64,000 nt of DNA from positions 103,619,593 to 103,683,592 of the forward strand of contig OZ038485.1 of NCBI GenBank assembly GCA_964036315.1, read 5' to 3'. The notes below the pieces were generated by a model. The model saw only the letters and a list, made by a program, of their open reading frames with translations. It ran no database searches and was not told where the DNA came from. The DNA comes from Acanthosepion esculentum. Lineage: Eukaryota; Mollusca; Cephalopoda; Sepiida; Sepiidae. Positions within the stretch are counted from its first letter, which is position 1, and each line of letters begins with the position of its first letter. The position numbers were made by a program, and so were the translations under genes. This document shows, in pieces, positions 11,375 to 23,180 of this stretch.

Positions 11375-12445
11375 ATTTTACCCCAAGTAAGACAATAATG
11401 CCACTAAGATACAAGAGGTTACTGGAAGTGGAAGAGAATGAGAAAATTTTAATGAGAAGAAAAGACAATAAAAGAACAGATTTCAGGAAGACAAAAGGGT
11501 GACAATTCATGTTTCATTTAAATTTTTGAAGATTGTGGGTGGCAGGAAAGCAAGTCATCAGAAGAGAGTTCCACAAGTGAGAAATGTGAGAAAAGAAACT
11601 GTTAGAATAGAATTTATGGCTGCATCTAGCTTTTTCAACAGTAAAACAATGAAACCGAGTAACCAATCTAGGAAAATGCTTAAATTCATGCAGTCAATGT
11701 ACCAAGAAGGAGAACTCATTAGAACAATTGCCATGAAAAAATTTCTAGAAAAGACAGGGAAGCCACATCATGGCAGTGGGATAGTGACTGAAGTCGAGAT
11801 GCCAGGTCAGGACTGATAACCCTACAGATCTTTCTTTGAATTTTGTTGAGAAACTCAAGATAAATAGCTGGAGCACCAAACCAGATAAAGCAGCAACATT
11901 CATTGTATGGACAAATGGGAGATTTATAAATCTGCAAGATGGATTCTGATGGGAAAAATTGTCTGACCGAACACAGTGAACCAATTTTCTTAGCAGTACA
12001 CCTAGCAATTGATTCAATATAATTGTTCCACTTTATGTCAGTAGAAAGCATGAGACCAAGAATGTGTAATGAGTTGCACTCCTGGAGGTTAGCATCAGCC
12101 ATACTGATGGATGACAAAAATAGTTCTTGATGATTATTAAAGGATAGCAGTTTCATTTTGGAGGTACTAAAATTTACAAGTCAATTCTTGCCCCAATTAA
12201 CAACTGAATGGAGATCATTTTCAAGAGCAGCTGCCAGTTTTTGTTGAACCCATTAGATTACTATTAAGTCAAGAGCAAACAGTTATGTCATCAGCATAAA
12301 TACCTAATTGGGAACTGGTTACATTGAGAAGGTTATTGATGAAGATAAGAAACTCTGTAGGTCCAAGGATAGAGCCTTGCGGGTCCTCTGCTTTAAGGTG
12401 AAATGATTTAGAAGCAAGGATGTTCAACACAATTTTCATTAAAGT
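11375..12445 (-). pseudogene. Jockey/CR1-like LINE, RT C-terminal half and 3' UTR
   Basis: Minus strand. Near 12280-12310 the RT catalytic box GIYADD is intact. Downstream come SSISMADANLQ, WNNYIESIA, IYKSPICPYNECC and LASRLQSLSHCHDVASLSF, then the family 3' UTR ending at TTGGGGTAAAATGAT near 11376. Frameshifts and an in-frame stop after IYADD make it non-functional. RT blocks upstream of the catalytic box and the endonuclease are missing, consistent with 5' truncation. Confidence 0.85.
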
Positions 12446-12514
12446 AAAGATATCTAATTAATTTTTTAAAAATTGTTTTGTATTATCACAGGAAAATTCT
12501 TCTCCCACCTTTAT

Positions 12515-12970
12515 TTCTTTATCTGGTTGTTTGATATTGCAACATATCAACTCCTACTGGGTTATTTAATGTGCATGAAGCACCCAGTAAGAATCAAACT
12601 CACTACTCATCAATAATTGTCAATCAAACTAACCTTGCTAACCATTACCCCATACTGAAGTCCCTACTGATGCTAGTTTACACATGCCATAAAAAAAATG
12701 AGGACATATGAATGTAATTATTATTTTTGTCAGGGAGGGAGCAGTTTAATACTTAATAACAATAGAAAAAAAAAACACTTTATGTTCATTATAATTTTGT
12801 ATTAATTCTCAGTTAGGTTGGTTGAATTCACATCAACTCTTGTTGGGTTAATGACAAGTTTTATATAGGGCACTCAGTGAGGACTGACCTTATTTCTCAC
12901 TTGTAATGGTCAACCAGACAAGTCTCAATAACCAATTACTTCATGCTAAGGTACCCTCTTTATTTTTAAC
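12515..12970 (-). repeat. Two family 4 SINE copies in tandem orientation
   Basis: 12515-12700 and 12810-12970 on the minus strand each show the head TATGGGGTAATGGTTAG or its decayed form, a B-box-like segment near GAGTTTGATTCTTACTGG, and the tail ending AACCCAACAAGAGTTGATG or similar. Confidence 0.6.
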
Positions 12971-12979
12971 ATTTAATTC

Positions 12980-14100
12980 ATTCTATTAGGTTGCTAGATT
13001 ATAAAACATCAATTTGGCAGATTACCATTTATTTTAGTAAATTTATATAAATATTTCATTTATCTTTTGAGTGATCTTGAAGCTACCAGTCAAAAGAGGA
13101 ACAAAGAATTAAAATAAATGGTATTTAACCAAATTAATGTTTATATAATTCCATTTTCTTTACTTAAAAACTGTCATTAAAAGATTAAAAACATTGGAAA
13201 AAATTCAAAAGTAAGGAAAATGGATTCCACTTCTGTTATGACCTCATCGTCTTTATGTTATGGAATGTGAACTAATCCTAATGCCAAACACGGTCTTAAA
13301 TCAAATGTTACCCATATGTTATATGAAAATGGGTCCTCATGGTCGAATAATGTTGCCTCTAAAGTGTATGTGATTGATATGATTAGAAATGTAAAAATTG
13401 AAATGAGAACAACATAGTGGCATTTAATAGAATTAAATTTATTAAGAATACATACAGATTCATGTTAACTTAGTTGAATTCAGTGTGGATTGAAATTACA
13501 TGTGTGATTGTGTGGTAGTTCAGGTCACCATATTTTTAAGAAGATGTAAAGCATGAAACAAACTCTCTAATGCTTAAAGATTAGAGAACCGTTTAGAGAT
13601 GTAACTCATGTTGAGTTTGGAATTATCTCTCTTTTAATTAATTTTTTTTAGATTTGACCAAAACAACTTCCAAAAATGAACATTGTTTTCTTTTTAACAC
13701 ACACACACACAAAATTAGTCACTTACTACAGTATAATCATTATGGCTGATTTATTACCAGAATAGAAAAGGAAGGACAGTCTTCAATATCTCAGTCTAAA
13801 ATTAATCTACAAGGATGCTGAGAGGTCTCTATATTTATTAAGTTTCAAAGAGATTTTTTTCTTTTTTATTACAAATTGCTCCAACTCAGAGATGCTGTCA
13901 CAGTGCAATACTCCAGTGAGCAAATGGCATGTTTGAATGAATCTTTGAACAAGGCATACATTTTTCAAGGCAAAGAAGCTGACAAGTTATTGAACTGCAC
14001 AACATATTGAAAATTTAACAGTGCACTCCACTGCTAAGTGCCTTTCAATATATTGCACACAGTCTATTGATATTCAGTCACAAGCCAGTTTCACTATGTC
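12980..14100. other. Intron sequence without recognisable feature
   Basis: AT-rich, no repeat family recognised, no open frame. Contains a short (CA)n near 13695. Confidence 0.5.
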
Positions 14101-14135
14101 TTTCATAATACTTCTCCTCAATATTTCTTTCGCAT

Positions 14136-14182
<47 letters not shown>

Positions 14183-14186
<4 letters not shown>

Positions 14187-14700
14187 GCATATGAAATGTT
14201 CAGAAAGAAAGCAAAATGGCATGTGAAATGTTCAGGAAGAAAGCAAAATGGCATGTGAAATGTTCAGGAAGAAAGCAAAATGGCATGTGAAATGTTCAGA
14301 AAGAAAGCAAAATGGCATGTGAAATGTTCAGAAAGAAAGCAAAATGGCATGTGAAATGTTCAGGAAGAAAGCAAAATGGCATGTGAAATGTTCAGGAAGA
14401 AAGCAAAATGGCATGTGAAATGTTCAGAAAGAAAGCAAAATGGCATGTGAAATGTTCAAAAAGAAAAAAGACATGTGAAATGTTCAGAAAGAAAAGAAAA
14501 AAGACATGTGAAATGTTCAGAAAGAAAACAAAAAGGCATGTGAAATGTTCAGAAAGAAAACAAGATGAATAAAATGTCTAGAAAGAAAACAAAAAGATGT
14601 GTGAAATGTTTAAAAAAAAACAGAGACATGTGAAATGTTCAGAGTGAAAACAAAGAGATGTGTGAAAATATTCAGTGAGGAAATGAAGAGATGTGCAAAA
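14183..14700 (+). repeat. Minisatellite, 32-bp unit
   Basis: Nine near-identical units containing GGCATGTGAAATGTTCAG and GAAGAAAGCAAAAT, then progressively decayed units down to about 14780. It begins straight after a (TA)n tract (14135-14182). Order decays in one direction, as expected if new units are added at the left end. Confidence 0.95.
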
Positions 14701-15077
14701 TGTTGAAGAAAGAGAACTTCAAAATATGAGGAAAGAAAAAAAAGAGAATGCTGAACTGCTAAGAAAGAAAGGTGCTAAATATTCAGATAGATAAAGAAGA
14801 AAATGGGGAAATAGAAAAAAATAAACATAAATGAAAAAATATTTTTTAAAAATAGGGAAAAATTATGACTCATAAGTTTGCTGAGATAACATTCTAGTGA
14901 CAGCCATTTTGGTTGTTCAATAATCCCTTTTGCAAAGCATAATCTTTATACATACTAGAAAACAGATCATTAGTATAATATTTATATTGTCTAGATTCTT
15001 TATCCAGGCATGAACAGATTGAAATTAAGTGAGCACTAAACATGTCCTTTTCGTGCACAAGCAAAGATTCAACTTAC

Positions 15078-15153
15078 CAGTGAATGATGATACACAAACA
15101 TCCAATCAAAACAAGGATAATGCAGCTCATAACAATCAAAGCAATTCTCATTC
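15078..15153 (-). CDS. Exon encoding the transmembrane helix of the receptor-like gene
   Basis: A 76-bp exon between TTTTTCAG and GTAAGT. It completes a Gly codon and encodes MRIALIVMSCIILVLIGC then LCIIIH: 24 residues, almost all hydrophobic, with one Arg near the start. It follows the Cys-rich stalk and precedes the basic YCKKFK of the tail, so it is a single-pass anchor with the N-terminus outside. The phase fits both neighbours (two bases in, two bases out). Confidence 0.85.
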
Positions 15154-15502
15154 CTGAAAAATAACAAGAAAAAGGTGAAATTAAAATTGGTATTTTCCAA
15201 AACAACCATGAAAAGAAAAAAAAATTTCAGTTAACCAACAGCAAAATCTTATTCTCTTCTGGACTCAACCAATGCAGGAAACAGTTTGCTTCTGCTTGAA
15301 CAGGTTAATATAATTATGGAGAGTGGTCTATGTAAACGCTCCCTCATCCACTCTCTTATCAACTATTGTAGCATGACAGTGATGTAACAATGTTAAGATA
15401 TGCTTTAAGGAAATAGAGTGCAGGGTGAAGTAAATTCACATCTTACTATTATGTGGGAGGTATTTCTGGGAGTTATTTCTGCCACAGCCTCTCTCTCTCT
15501 CT

Positions 15503-15504
<2 letters not shown>

Positions 15505-15545
<41 letters not shown>
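15505..15545. repeat. (CT)n(TA)n microsatellite
   Basis: A short CT run (15490-15504) followed by about 20 TA units, on the left side of the foldback element at 15621-16360. Confidence 0.95.
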
Positions 15546-15548
<3 letters not shown>

Positions 15549-15640
15549 GAAATATAGTCTTAAAGTGTGCTATATTTATGGGATAAAGTGCTCAATATCA
15601 GAGATAGAGCGTGTGTAAATATAAAAGTGGACATGGAAGT

Positions 15641-15684
15641 CAGCACTTAGAGGCGACAGTCTGTTTCATGCTAGTGCAATCGTC
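15641..15684 (-). ncRNA. Truncated hammerhead copy in the left arm
   Basis: Minus strand keeps the stem II hairpin TTGC-ACTA-GCA, GAAA, the short stem III, the GTC cleavage triplet and the 3' strand of stem I. The inner palindrome begins where the CTG of the core should be, so the catalytic strand reads AAGACGA. It cannot fold as a complete ribozyme. Confidence 0.55.
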
Positions 15685-16281
15685 TTTTTAATTTATCTAT
15701 TTGGGTTGATTATCTTTATTTGTTTTTTCTAAACGGCTAGTTTATCATAATCGGTTGTTAGTTTAATGATTACGATAAACTAGCCGTTTAGAAAAAACAA
15801 ATAAAGATAATCAACCCAAATAGATAAATTAAAAACTGTTCCGACCAAAATAATAGTAAGAACAAAGCACAACATCCCACCCCAAAATTCAACAAATAGA
15901 TTTAATCAATGACAAATAAACAAATATATAAGATAAAAAATAAAAATGAAAATAAATAAAAACAAGCAAAACAATTTGACCCAAATAAATAAGCAAACAA
16001 CCGACTCTGGGTAAATGGCCGCCATAATAGACTACCAACAATAAGCTATATAAACAAATTTTTACTACGTTAACAAAAAACACCGATCAAAATAAAAAAT
16101 AAATAAATAAATAGATAAGATAAAAAATAAAAATAAAATTTTAAAAAACAAACAAAAAAAAAGCAAAATAATTTGACATAAATAAATAAACAAATAAACG
16201 ACTTCTGGTAAAAGTAACCGCCAAAATAGACTACCCATAATGCACCACTGACCCATATATATAAATAGACGAGAAAAATAA

Positions 16282-16340
16282 CAGCACTAGTCGCCTGACG
16301 ATTGCACTAGCATGAAACAGACTGTCGCCTCTAAGTGCTG
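16282..16340 (+). ncRNA. Hammerhead ribozyme, type I, probably weakened
   Basis: Core CTGACGA at 16295-16301 and GAAA at 16314-16317, with stem III A317-C318/G324-T325 and cleavage triplet GTC at 16324-16326. Stem I pairs 294-293 with 327-328, then a 4/5-base internal loop, then seven pairs (282-288 with 334-340). Stem II has three pairs (303-305/310-312) but a T-T mismatch at the usual G10.1-C11.1 position, so activity is uncertain. All invariant core bases (C3, G5, A6, G8, A9, G12, A13, A14) are present. Confidence 0.6.
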
Positions 16341-16353
16341 ACTTCCATGTCCA

Positions 16354-16358
<5 letters not shown>

Positions 16359-16404
<46 letters not shown>
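16359..16404. repeat. (TA)n microsatellite
   Basis: About 23 TA units between the foldback element and the Penelope-like relic. Confidence 0.95.
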
Positions 16405-16406
<2 letters not shown>

Positions 16407-16554
16407 CGATATGATGGGAATGATTTTTTTATTTTCCAAACAGTTAGCACATTGTGGCAGTGTTCATAGTGGATATTACTGAGTACTTGTCTTTTCTTTT
16501 TAATATATCAATGATAAAATTATTTTTAGCCTTTTTTCTTTTTTTTTTTACACA

Positions 16555-16763
16555 TAGATGAGGCTATTATAGTCATATTTTCTATGAGTATGTTGCAGAT
16601 GGAGTTTGATAGGTTTCTGTGTATGCTTAAATGAGTCCTAATTGAGCTATTGTCAGAGAGATGTCATGTGAGTCTTCTTGATAAGCATGTAGTGGTATCT
16701 CCAATGTAATTATTCATGAATTTGGTTTGATCAGGAGGTATATATGGGAGGTATTTTTGCCAC

Positions 16764-16770
<7 letters not shown>
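16555..16770 (-). pseudogene. Penelope-like element relic: GIY-YIG endonuclease part
   Basis: The minus-strand frame reads NNYIGDTTTCLSRRLT, a stop, then HLSDNSSIRTHLSIH. This is the YIG half of a GIY-YIG nuclease motif with the downstream Arg, His and helix pattern. GIY-YIG domains fused behind an RT are characteristic of Penelope-like elements. No RT part remains here, and upstream the frame runs into a (TA)n tract (16769-16839). Alternative: a GIY-YIG domain from another retroelement. The in-frame stop makes it non-functional. Confidence 0.5.

Positions 16771-16839
<69 letters not shown>
16769..16839. repeat. (TA)n microsatellite
   Basis: About 35 TA units. The IY-repeat frames crossing it are products of the repeat. 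Confidence 0.95.
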
Positions 16840-16842
<3 letters not shown>

Positions 16843-17420
16843 GGGAAGAGTTAGTCTTTTCGCTATACATGATAAAACAATTTCAAATATCAATATACAG
16901 TAATAAATAATTTTCATTTGTTTTGCTTTAGTTTCTAATGAAGAAATACTCTGAAAAGAAAAAAAGAATTATGGGAAAAATTTAGTATGCAATAGATTCG
17001 AGCTCAGGACATGCATGTAGAAGTAGACAGTTGATTTTATCTGAGTCTAAAGTGTCTGTTGTTTTTATTATCAACAACAATAAAGTCTATGAAGTAAGAT
17101 CTTCAAAGCAGCTACCCACTTGACCAAAAAGGATAAAATAAATAGTCCAGTTGAGGAAAGACAGTGAGAGAGTCCCCAATTGTATGTTTAAATTAATTGG
17201 ACTCAAGGGAATGTGTGAACATTGTTCCACATGGCAAATGGGTGTGGCTGTAATTAGAAAACATCTTACCTAGTAACAGATAGGTTTACAAGTGTAAAAT
17301 TATAATTTTTCCTTCTGACAAGAACAATATTTGAGTTTTAAGAAATCTATTTCAAAAAGCAATTTCCCACCCCCAAATATATTTTCTACTAGCTGTAAAA
17401 GCCACCCTATCAGGTGGCAT

Positions 17421-17640
17421 TTAAGCTAGCTCCTGTAAACAGCTCTTGATTGAGCCTTTAGCTTGTTCAGGAGTTTGAGAGTCCCGAAGACTTTGCATAT
17501 TCTCAGCATTGGAAGCTCTCCTGGCTGCCATTTGATCTGGATTTTCATTTGCATGAGACTTTTTCCTCCCTGCAGCCTTGGCTCTTTTGATTGCAATCTG
17601 ATCCTCTGTTAGCGGAGGTTTCTTTTCGCACAGCACACTG
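17421..17640 (-). pseudogene. Fragment with Arg/Ala-rich repeats, possibly Helitron-type ORF
   Basis: Minus-strand frame with two imperfect repeats, AIKRAKAAGRKKSHANENP and MAARRASNAENMQSLRDS followed by QTPEQAK. Repeats of this R-A-x-x-A-E / TPEQ kind occur in N-terminal parts of Helitron-associated proteins. No helicase or Rep motif is visible here, so the assignment is tentative. The ORF ends TAA after LQELA. Confidence 0.3.
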
Positions 17641-17719
17641 CTGCCGTATGCAATAGGCAACAATAAACTACAAAAGAAGTCAAAATTGATCGCTGCATTT
17701 AAGTATTGCATTAATATTT

Positions 17720-18800
17720 AAGCTTACCTTTTAAAATGATAATTCTTCTGCCACCACTTAATTTCAAGACAAGTTGATGTACATAGGTCCTTACTTTCCA
17801 CACAAACAATTATTTTTATTTCATGGGTTACTTTCACTGGATTTGGCAATTAATTTCAGTTATTCCCAAATTTATTTCCAAGTTATAAAAATTGTTATTG
17901 TACAAAAGAATTTGTTGCAAAAAATTGCCAAAAACAATAACAGTAATGAAAACTCAGGAATTCAAAACTTCTGGAACATGAGCTATTGAAAGTTAGAGAG
18001 TTGTATCCCTTTAATTGAAAAAGTGTGACACTGTCAGACACTGACATTTGCATTTATTATATAAATTTCCAAAGTATTTCTTCAATAGAAACTAACTTGA
18101 AATAAATTAAATCTGTTTATTACAGTATATTGCTAAAATGGTTCTAATTTATTATTAGTTATTGTTGTTAACCTCTTATTGAACCTAATAAGATCTATAG
18201 TAAGAATGAATCTTCAGTCTGTTACATAACGTTTGTTACAGTATATTGTTAGAATTGTTCAATTTCATTTTTGTTATTATTTCTTCTTGTATCGAATTCA
18301 TAAATTATTTTTATCATAGGTATAAACAGGAAAAACATAGTAAATAATTCCGGGTTTGGTACTATTGCAGTTTTGAGTCAGTTAGATCTAGAGATAAAGT
18401 GAGGTCACTTTATAGTGGAGACTATAGGAGATTCACTTCCTTCTAATTACCTCAACTCAGGTAACAATAACAGAATAATTACTGTATCTGTTGTTAACCA
18501 TGAAGAGTAGTGATTAACAACAAAATCTTTTTGGAAATTTTAACTGCACTGAAAAGAAAAATAAACATTTTTAAAGTTTGCTTGATTCTTGAATATAAAA
18601 AAAATTAAAATTCAGCCTTCAAATTAAAAGAGTTCATTTAATCAAATTGAGGTTGCAGTCAGCTCACATGACTTTTAGAAATGTAAATCAACTGTTCAGA
18701 AATTACTTTGCCAATTTAGGTCAACCAAAAGCTGTTGGCTTCTAACAAGCCAGACATTACACAGACAAAATCATTTGTTGCCTTGACATGGTTTCAGCTC
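17720..18800. other. Intron sequence without recognisable feature
   Basis: AT-rich, with no supported gene or repeat family. TACAGTATATTG recurs at 18122 and 18239 within two similar stretches. Confidence 0.5.
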
Positions 18801-18899
18801 TACTTATTACAGTTTGTTTGCATTACACAAACTGTAATAACTGTTTGAATATATCATTAAAATATAGTTTACACTTTGAAGATATTTTTTAAAAATCCA

Positions 18900-19145
18900 C
18901 TGTAAAGAAAAAATGAAAAAGATTAAACTGTAAAAGCATACAACACTGCCCAGTCTGTCACTAAAATTAGTTTCTACTTTCTCTCTAGCATTACTAGTAA
19001 CTCTACTGATTTGCCTTATTGTATTTACATCAAGTGCAGGCTTTCCATAAGTATTCACTATCCTATGTTTGTAGTACTTTCTTCTTCCAAAAATAGAAAT
19101 TCTATGATAATTCTTTGCTTTCTGTCCGTGCAGAAAAGAAGCCAT
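18900..19145 (-). pseudogene. Possible mariner-type transposase helix-turn-helix fragment
   Basis: The minus-strand frame contains IVNTYGKPALDVNTIRQISR followed by NAREKVETNFSDRLGS. The Y-G-x-x-A-L-x-x-x-T-I helix and the later D-x-x-G-S resemble the N-terminal DNA-binding domain of mariner transposases (which usually has GRP). No DDE motif follows. Low-certainty call on pattern alone. Confidence 0.35.
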
Positions 19146-19198
19146 TTTGAAAGAGAATTATGGGTAGAAAAGAGGTGACTCCATAATTTTTTTTTTTT

Positions 19199-20735
19199 AA
19201 TTGATATCACCCCAAGCAAGACAGTAAAGCGACTTAGACAAACAGGTTACTGGGTGTGAAAGAATTAGGAACAGAAACATTACTAATGAGTAGGAAGAGA
19301 AAAGAGTAATCAGAAGAACAGTAGATAGCAATTGACATTGCATTTAAATTTTTGGAGATTAAAGTATGAAGCTGGAAGGGAGTTCCACAAGTGAAAAGTG
19401 TGAGAAAAGAAACTGTTGGCATAGAATTTATGGTTACATTGAGCCAGCTCAACTGTAAACTGATGAGATTTCAACATCAGTCTAGTACTGTACTTAAATT
19501 CAAAAATCTAGATACCATAGCAATGAGCTCATTTGAACAATTAGCATGAAAGTATGTATAGAAAAGACACAGGGAAGCAACCTTATGGTGGTGGAAAAGT
19601 GACTGAAGCTGAGATGCCAGATTTGGACCAATATTGCTGATTCTTCTTTGGATTTTATCAAGAAGTTCAAGGTAAATAGCAGGGGCACTGGACTATATGT
19701 AGCAGCAATATTCTAAGCATGGTTGAATGGTAAACTTATAGATACGTATAATAGATTCTGGAGAGAAAAATTGTCTTGCACAACACAGTGAATCAACTTT
19801 CTTAGCAGCTGACCTAGTAATGGATTCAATATAGTCTTACCATTTCATATCAGCTGAGAACGTTAGCCCAAGAAGGCACAACGAGTCACTTTCCTGGAGG
19901 TTAGCATCAGCCATGCTGATGGAAGACAGGGAGTGGTCTCTCAGATGATTAATGGAGAGAAGTTTAGTTTTGGAGTTGTTAAAATTAACAAGCCTTCTTT
20001 TTCCCCAAGTTAACAATGAACTTGAGGTCATTTTGGACATCGGCTGCCATTTTGACCATATCGGACTGATCAGCTTTACTATCGAGACAAGAGTAAATGG
20101 TTGTGTAATCAGTATAGATACCAAGTTGAGAGCTGATGTCATCAGGAAGGTCATTAATGAAAATTAAAAACAAAGTAGGACCAAGAATGAAGCCCTGGGG
20201 GACACCTGCATCAGTACAAAAGGACGTAGATGAGTGGCCATTCAGGATAACTTTCATTTCACTATTTGACTGGAGCAGTTCAAAAATGTGTTTAGAGACA
20301 TAACTTTTCAGCTTGTGGAGAAGACCTGAATGCCAAACCATGTCAAAGGTTTTCGAGATGTCCAAGGCTACAGCCTGGGCTTCACCTTTTCTTATCTTGT
20401 GCATGATTGAGTCTTTTCACAATTATCATCAGTACATAAGCAGTTGACCTGGAGAAACAAAAGCCATATTGCTTGTCTGAAAAAAGGCCCAGTGAGAAGA
20501 GATGATGAACCAGTTCAGCATTGATTAGGGCCTCTAGGAGTTTCGAAAAAAAAAGGTAGACGTCTAATAGGCTGATATTTGGAAAGGTCGAACGGTTCAC
20601 CTGAGTTTTTAAAAACTTTAACAACAGATGATGACTTCCAGCAGGCAGGAAAGCAGGAGGCATCGAGGCATTTTGTTATATAGGAATAAAGTGTCACTGC
20701 CAACACTTGAGTTTGAACATAGATTGTCAGTGAGC
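19199..20735 (-). pseudogene. Jockey/CR1-like LINE, longest copy (RT domain and 3' UTR)
   Basis: Minus strand. From the 5' side it reads YSYITKCLDASCFPACWKSS, NSGEPFDLSKYQPI (RT block 1), QYGFCFSRSTA, AVALDISKTFDMVWHSGLL (block A, D kept), AGVPQGFILGPTLFLIFIND (block B), IYTDYTTIYSCLD (block C, YADD changed to YTDY), SINHL and MADANLQESDSLCLLGL. The C-terminal and 3' UTR follow down to TTGGGGTGATATCAA. Frameshifts near 20400, 20000 and 19830 break it. The endonuclease is absent: at 20735-20760 the LINE joins the unrelated repeat described at 20676-21090. Confidence 0.88.
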
Positions 20736-21090
20736 AAACACAGGTGATCCCACTATTGAATTAATAGACCATGTGATCATAGAGGAAATGCATATATGTA
20801 GGAAGTAGCTGATGACTAATGATCACTATTTCTAGTCTATAGTGATCACTACACAGATCACTATTCCTCCTCTATACTCTATTACTATACCGATCACTAT
20901 TCTCTTCTCTATACTATTCACCATACTCTATAGTGATTACTATTCAGTGGTTACTTTTCGAGCAAGTATTATTAGTGCGAGTGTTATTTGAAGGCATCTG
21001 ACACCAGTATTGTTCAACGGTATACTATAGTTGTATCTGCGATTAAAAAATCTCTACTACAATGAGCATTACAAAAGTGACGAATATTTG
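20676..21090 (+). repeat. Dispersed repeat R, copy 1 (LINE-joined GATCACTATT element)
   Basis: Shared with 48130-48933 in opposite orientation. It starts in a LINE segment (GTTATATAGGAATAAAGTG, AACACTTGAGTTTGAACATA) and continues through GACCATGTGATCATAGAG, a series of imperfect GATCACTATTC and CTCTATACT units, CAAGTATTATTAGTGCGAG, TGACACCAGTATTGTTCAA and CTCTACTACAA. Here it ends in the 31-bp tandem array. Confidence 0.8.
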
Positions 21091-21415
21091 TTGACATCAC
21101 AAAAGTGGCAACGAGTGTTTGTTGACATCACAAAAGTGGTAACGAGTGTTTGTTGACATCACAAAAGTGGCAACGAGTGTTTGTTGACATCACAAAAGTG
21201 GCAACGAGTGTTTGTTGACATCACAAAAGTGGCAACGAGTGTTTGTTGACATCACAAAAGTGGCAACGAGTGTTTGTTGACATCACAAAAGTGGCAACGA
21301 GTGTTTGTTGACATCACAAAAGTGGCAACGAGTGTTTGTTGACATCACAAAAGTGGCAACGAGTGTTTGTTGACATCACAAAAGTGGCAACGAGTGTTTG
21401 TTAACATCACAAAAC
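21065..21415 (+). repeat. Minisatellite, 31-bp unit, about 11 near-identical copies
   Basis: Unit containing GACATCACAAAAGTGGCAAC and GAGTGTTTGTT, almost without variation. The other copy of the flanking repeat (48130-48160) has only one decayed unit, so the array expanded at this locus. Confidence 0.97.
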
Positions 21416-22061
21416 ATTTATTATAGATCTTTTTAAGTTAAATTAGAAAAAATATTGCTTTTTGACTGACACTTGTATATAGTAAAATCCTTTTCCAGCT
21501 ATTTATTTATTAGGCATGTGCAAAAGTTTCTAGAGTACTTTATTTGTGGAAAAATGGTTTTCTACCGAGAATTCAGTCTCTCGTTTTCAAAAACAGAAAG
21601 CACTGAAAACTTTTCAATATATTTAATATAAACAGCCTAAGATGTATATTTTTCTCAAATGCTATAGAAGGAAGGATATTATTCTAAAATAAAATCTCTA
21701 TTCTAGGAGGTCAACAGCAAGACAAAGTCCAAGGAGGATTAACATTATTTACAGATCGCGACATCTATCAGAGAAATGAAATTTAAATTTTTATTATTGC
21801 ATTATTCCAAAATTTTAACACATCAGCAGATAGCTATTACTGTCAACAACTGAGCACAAATAGTTATTAATTAAAAAAAGTTAGTAATTAATGTATAATT
21901 TTAAATTTATTAATAGAAAATAAAAGTAATTCATATTACTCAAATCATAGAAACAAATTAAAAATCAGAAAAGTCAGAATCACTAGTAGTAGAGAGATCT
22001 GAATCAGATATCTTCAGATACATCTCCGTTTTTTATGTCTTCATAATATAAATTAACCATT

Positions 22062-23180
22062 TTATAGCTTTTTTTGTATACAATGGTTAATTGTTTCACT
22101 AGATATATTTTCTCGTGATCCTTTTAATCTAGCAAACACATCATTGAACTTGGTACTTGAATTGTATTTTCTCCCAACCTCAGCTTTTGTGATAGCCCAC
22201 ATGAGTTCTATAGGTTGAAGATTGAAGTGGTAGGGAGAAGTAAAAACCACTTGATGTCCAGCATTTTTGGTCATGTTGCATATAATTGGTTTTACTGTAT
22301 ATAATTTTGAATGTAATCCCATAGCATTGATTTTGAATAATTATTAGAATATTGGATATTACAATTTTGACAATATTTTATTAATTCACTTTTTTTACTT
22401 CATTTTTTAGACACATCTTCAGGAAGACACTTGTGATATTTTGCATTGTCCAATCATATTGGACAATTTTTCATTCCATGTTCATCTACTGGCTTCAATA
22501 ATTTAGAGATCCAATTAATGAAATATTGGTTATTGAACATCCCGTGATAATCCTCAGTCTTTCCACCTTCAAATATATAGATAGATTCTTTGATCAAATG
22601 TGGTAATTCATAATTCCAATCTCAATTCTTCTAGAACATTTGGATCCCCTTCTATAATAGCTGCTATAAAACAATATCAGCATCCTTTATGCTGTCTGAT
22701 AGGTTCTATATAGCTGGTATTGTTAGGGTCATATAATGAATCTTCATGTCTAGAATCATTGTGATGGATAAAGTTTTCATCTGGGTAAACTCTCATATTA
22801 TTATCAGTAATTTTTAAAATATACTCATCACGCTTCAATCTTATTTTTTGGATAATTTAAAAATCTTACTTTTTCTATGACCTCTTTTGTATCCAAATTT
22901 TTGTAAGAATGTTTGTGTAGTTTGCTTTAAAATCATTTTCATCAAAATTAAAATAGCCATGACTTAGCAGAAAAGATATAAATTCCTTCACGACAGTCCT
23001 TGTTTTTGATAATCTTCTATCTCTAACAAAAGAGTGTATTTCAAATATTGCATCATGCAATATTATTCCTTTTATATCAGGCCTTTTCCATGGGATGCTA
23101 ACATATTTCAGAATGATCACAAAAATTCATCCAAATTTGATTAACAATATTTTTTCTATGATTTAAGAGATAAGTCAGAC
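22062..23180 (-). pseudogene. IS630/Tc1-superfamily transposase, broken
   Basis: Minus-strand pieces in order: WKRPDIKGIILHDAIFEIH and LSKTRTVVKEFISF (N-terminal DNA-binding part), RVYPDENFIHHNDS (first catalytic Asp), QHKGC and CFIAAIIEGDP, EDYHGMFNNQYFINWISK, LDNAKYHKCLPE (second Asp), then GHQVVFTSPYHFNLQPIELM with WAITKAEVGRKYN (third acidic residue, Glu). These are the DDE motifs of the superfamily. Several stops and frame changes, including a stop just before LDNAKYH, make it a pseudogene. No terminal repeats were identified. Confidence 0.75.

Larger units (their letters stand above)
15621..16360. mobile_element. Nested foldback element with hammerhead-type termini
   Basis: Outer arms 15621-15684 and 16297-16360 are inverted copies (64 bp). 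Inside lies a second palindrome, 15685-15746 against 15774-15835 (62-bp arms, 27-bp loop). The remainder holds a degenerate tandem duplication of about 200 bp (landmarks AAGCAAAACAATTTGACCC and AAGCAAAATAATTTGACAT). A (TA)n tract abuts the right end. The outer arms carry the hammerhead sequence described separately. The frames on the minus strand here lack recognisable domains. Confidence 0.8.

Noticed and set aside
11170..11502. Frames encoding (IY)n stretches on both strands, also at 15418, 16664, 27760, 27971, 36185, 50768 and 54404.
   Set aside because: They are translations of (TA)n microsatellites.
21065..21415. Regular 31-bp repeats that might suggest a CRISPR array.
   Set aside because: Units are contiguous with no unique spacers, and the genome is animal.
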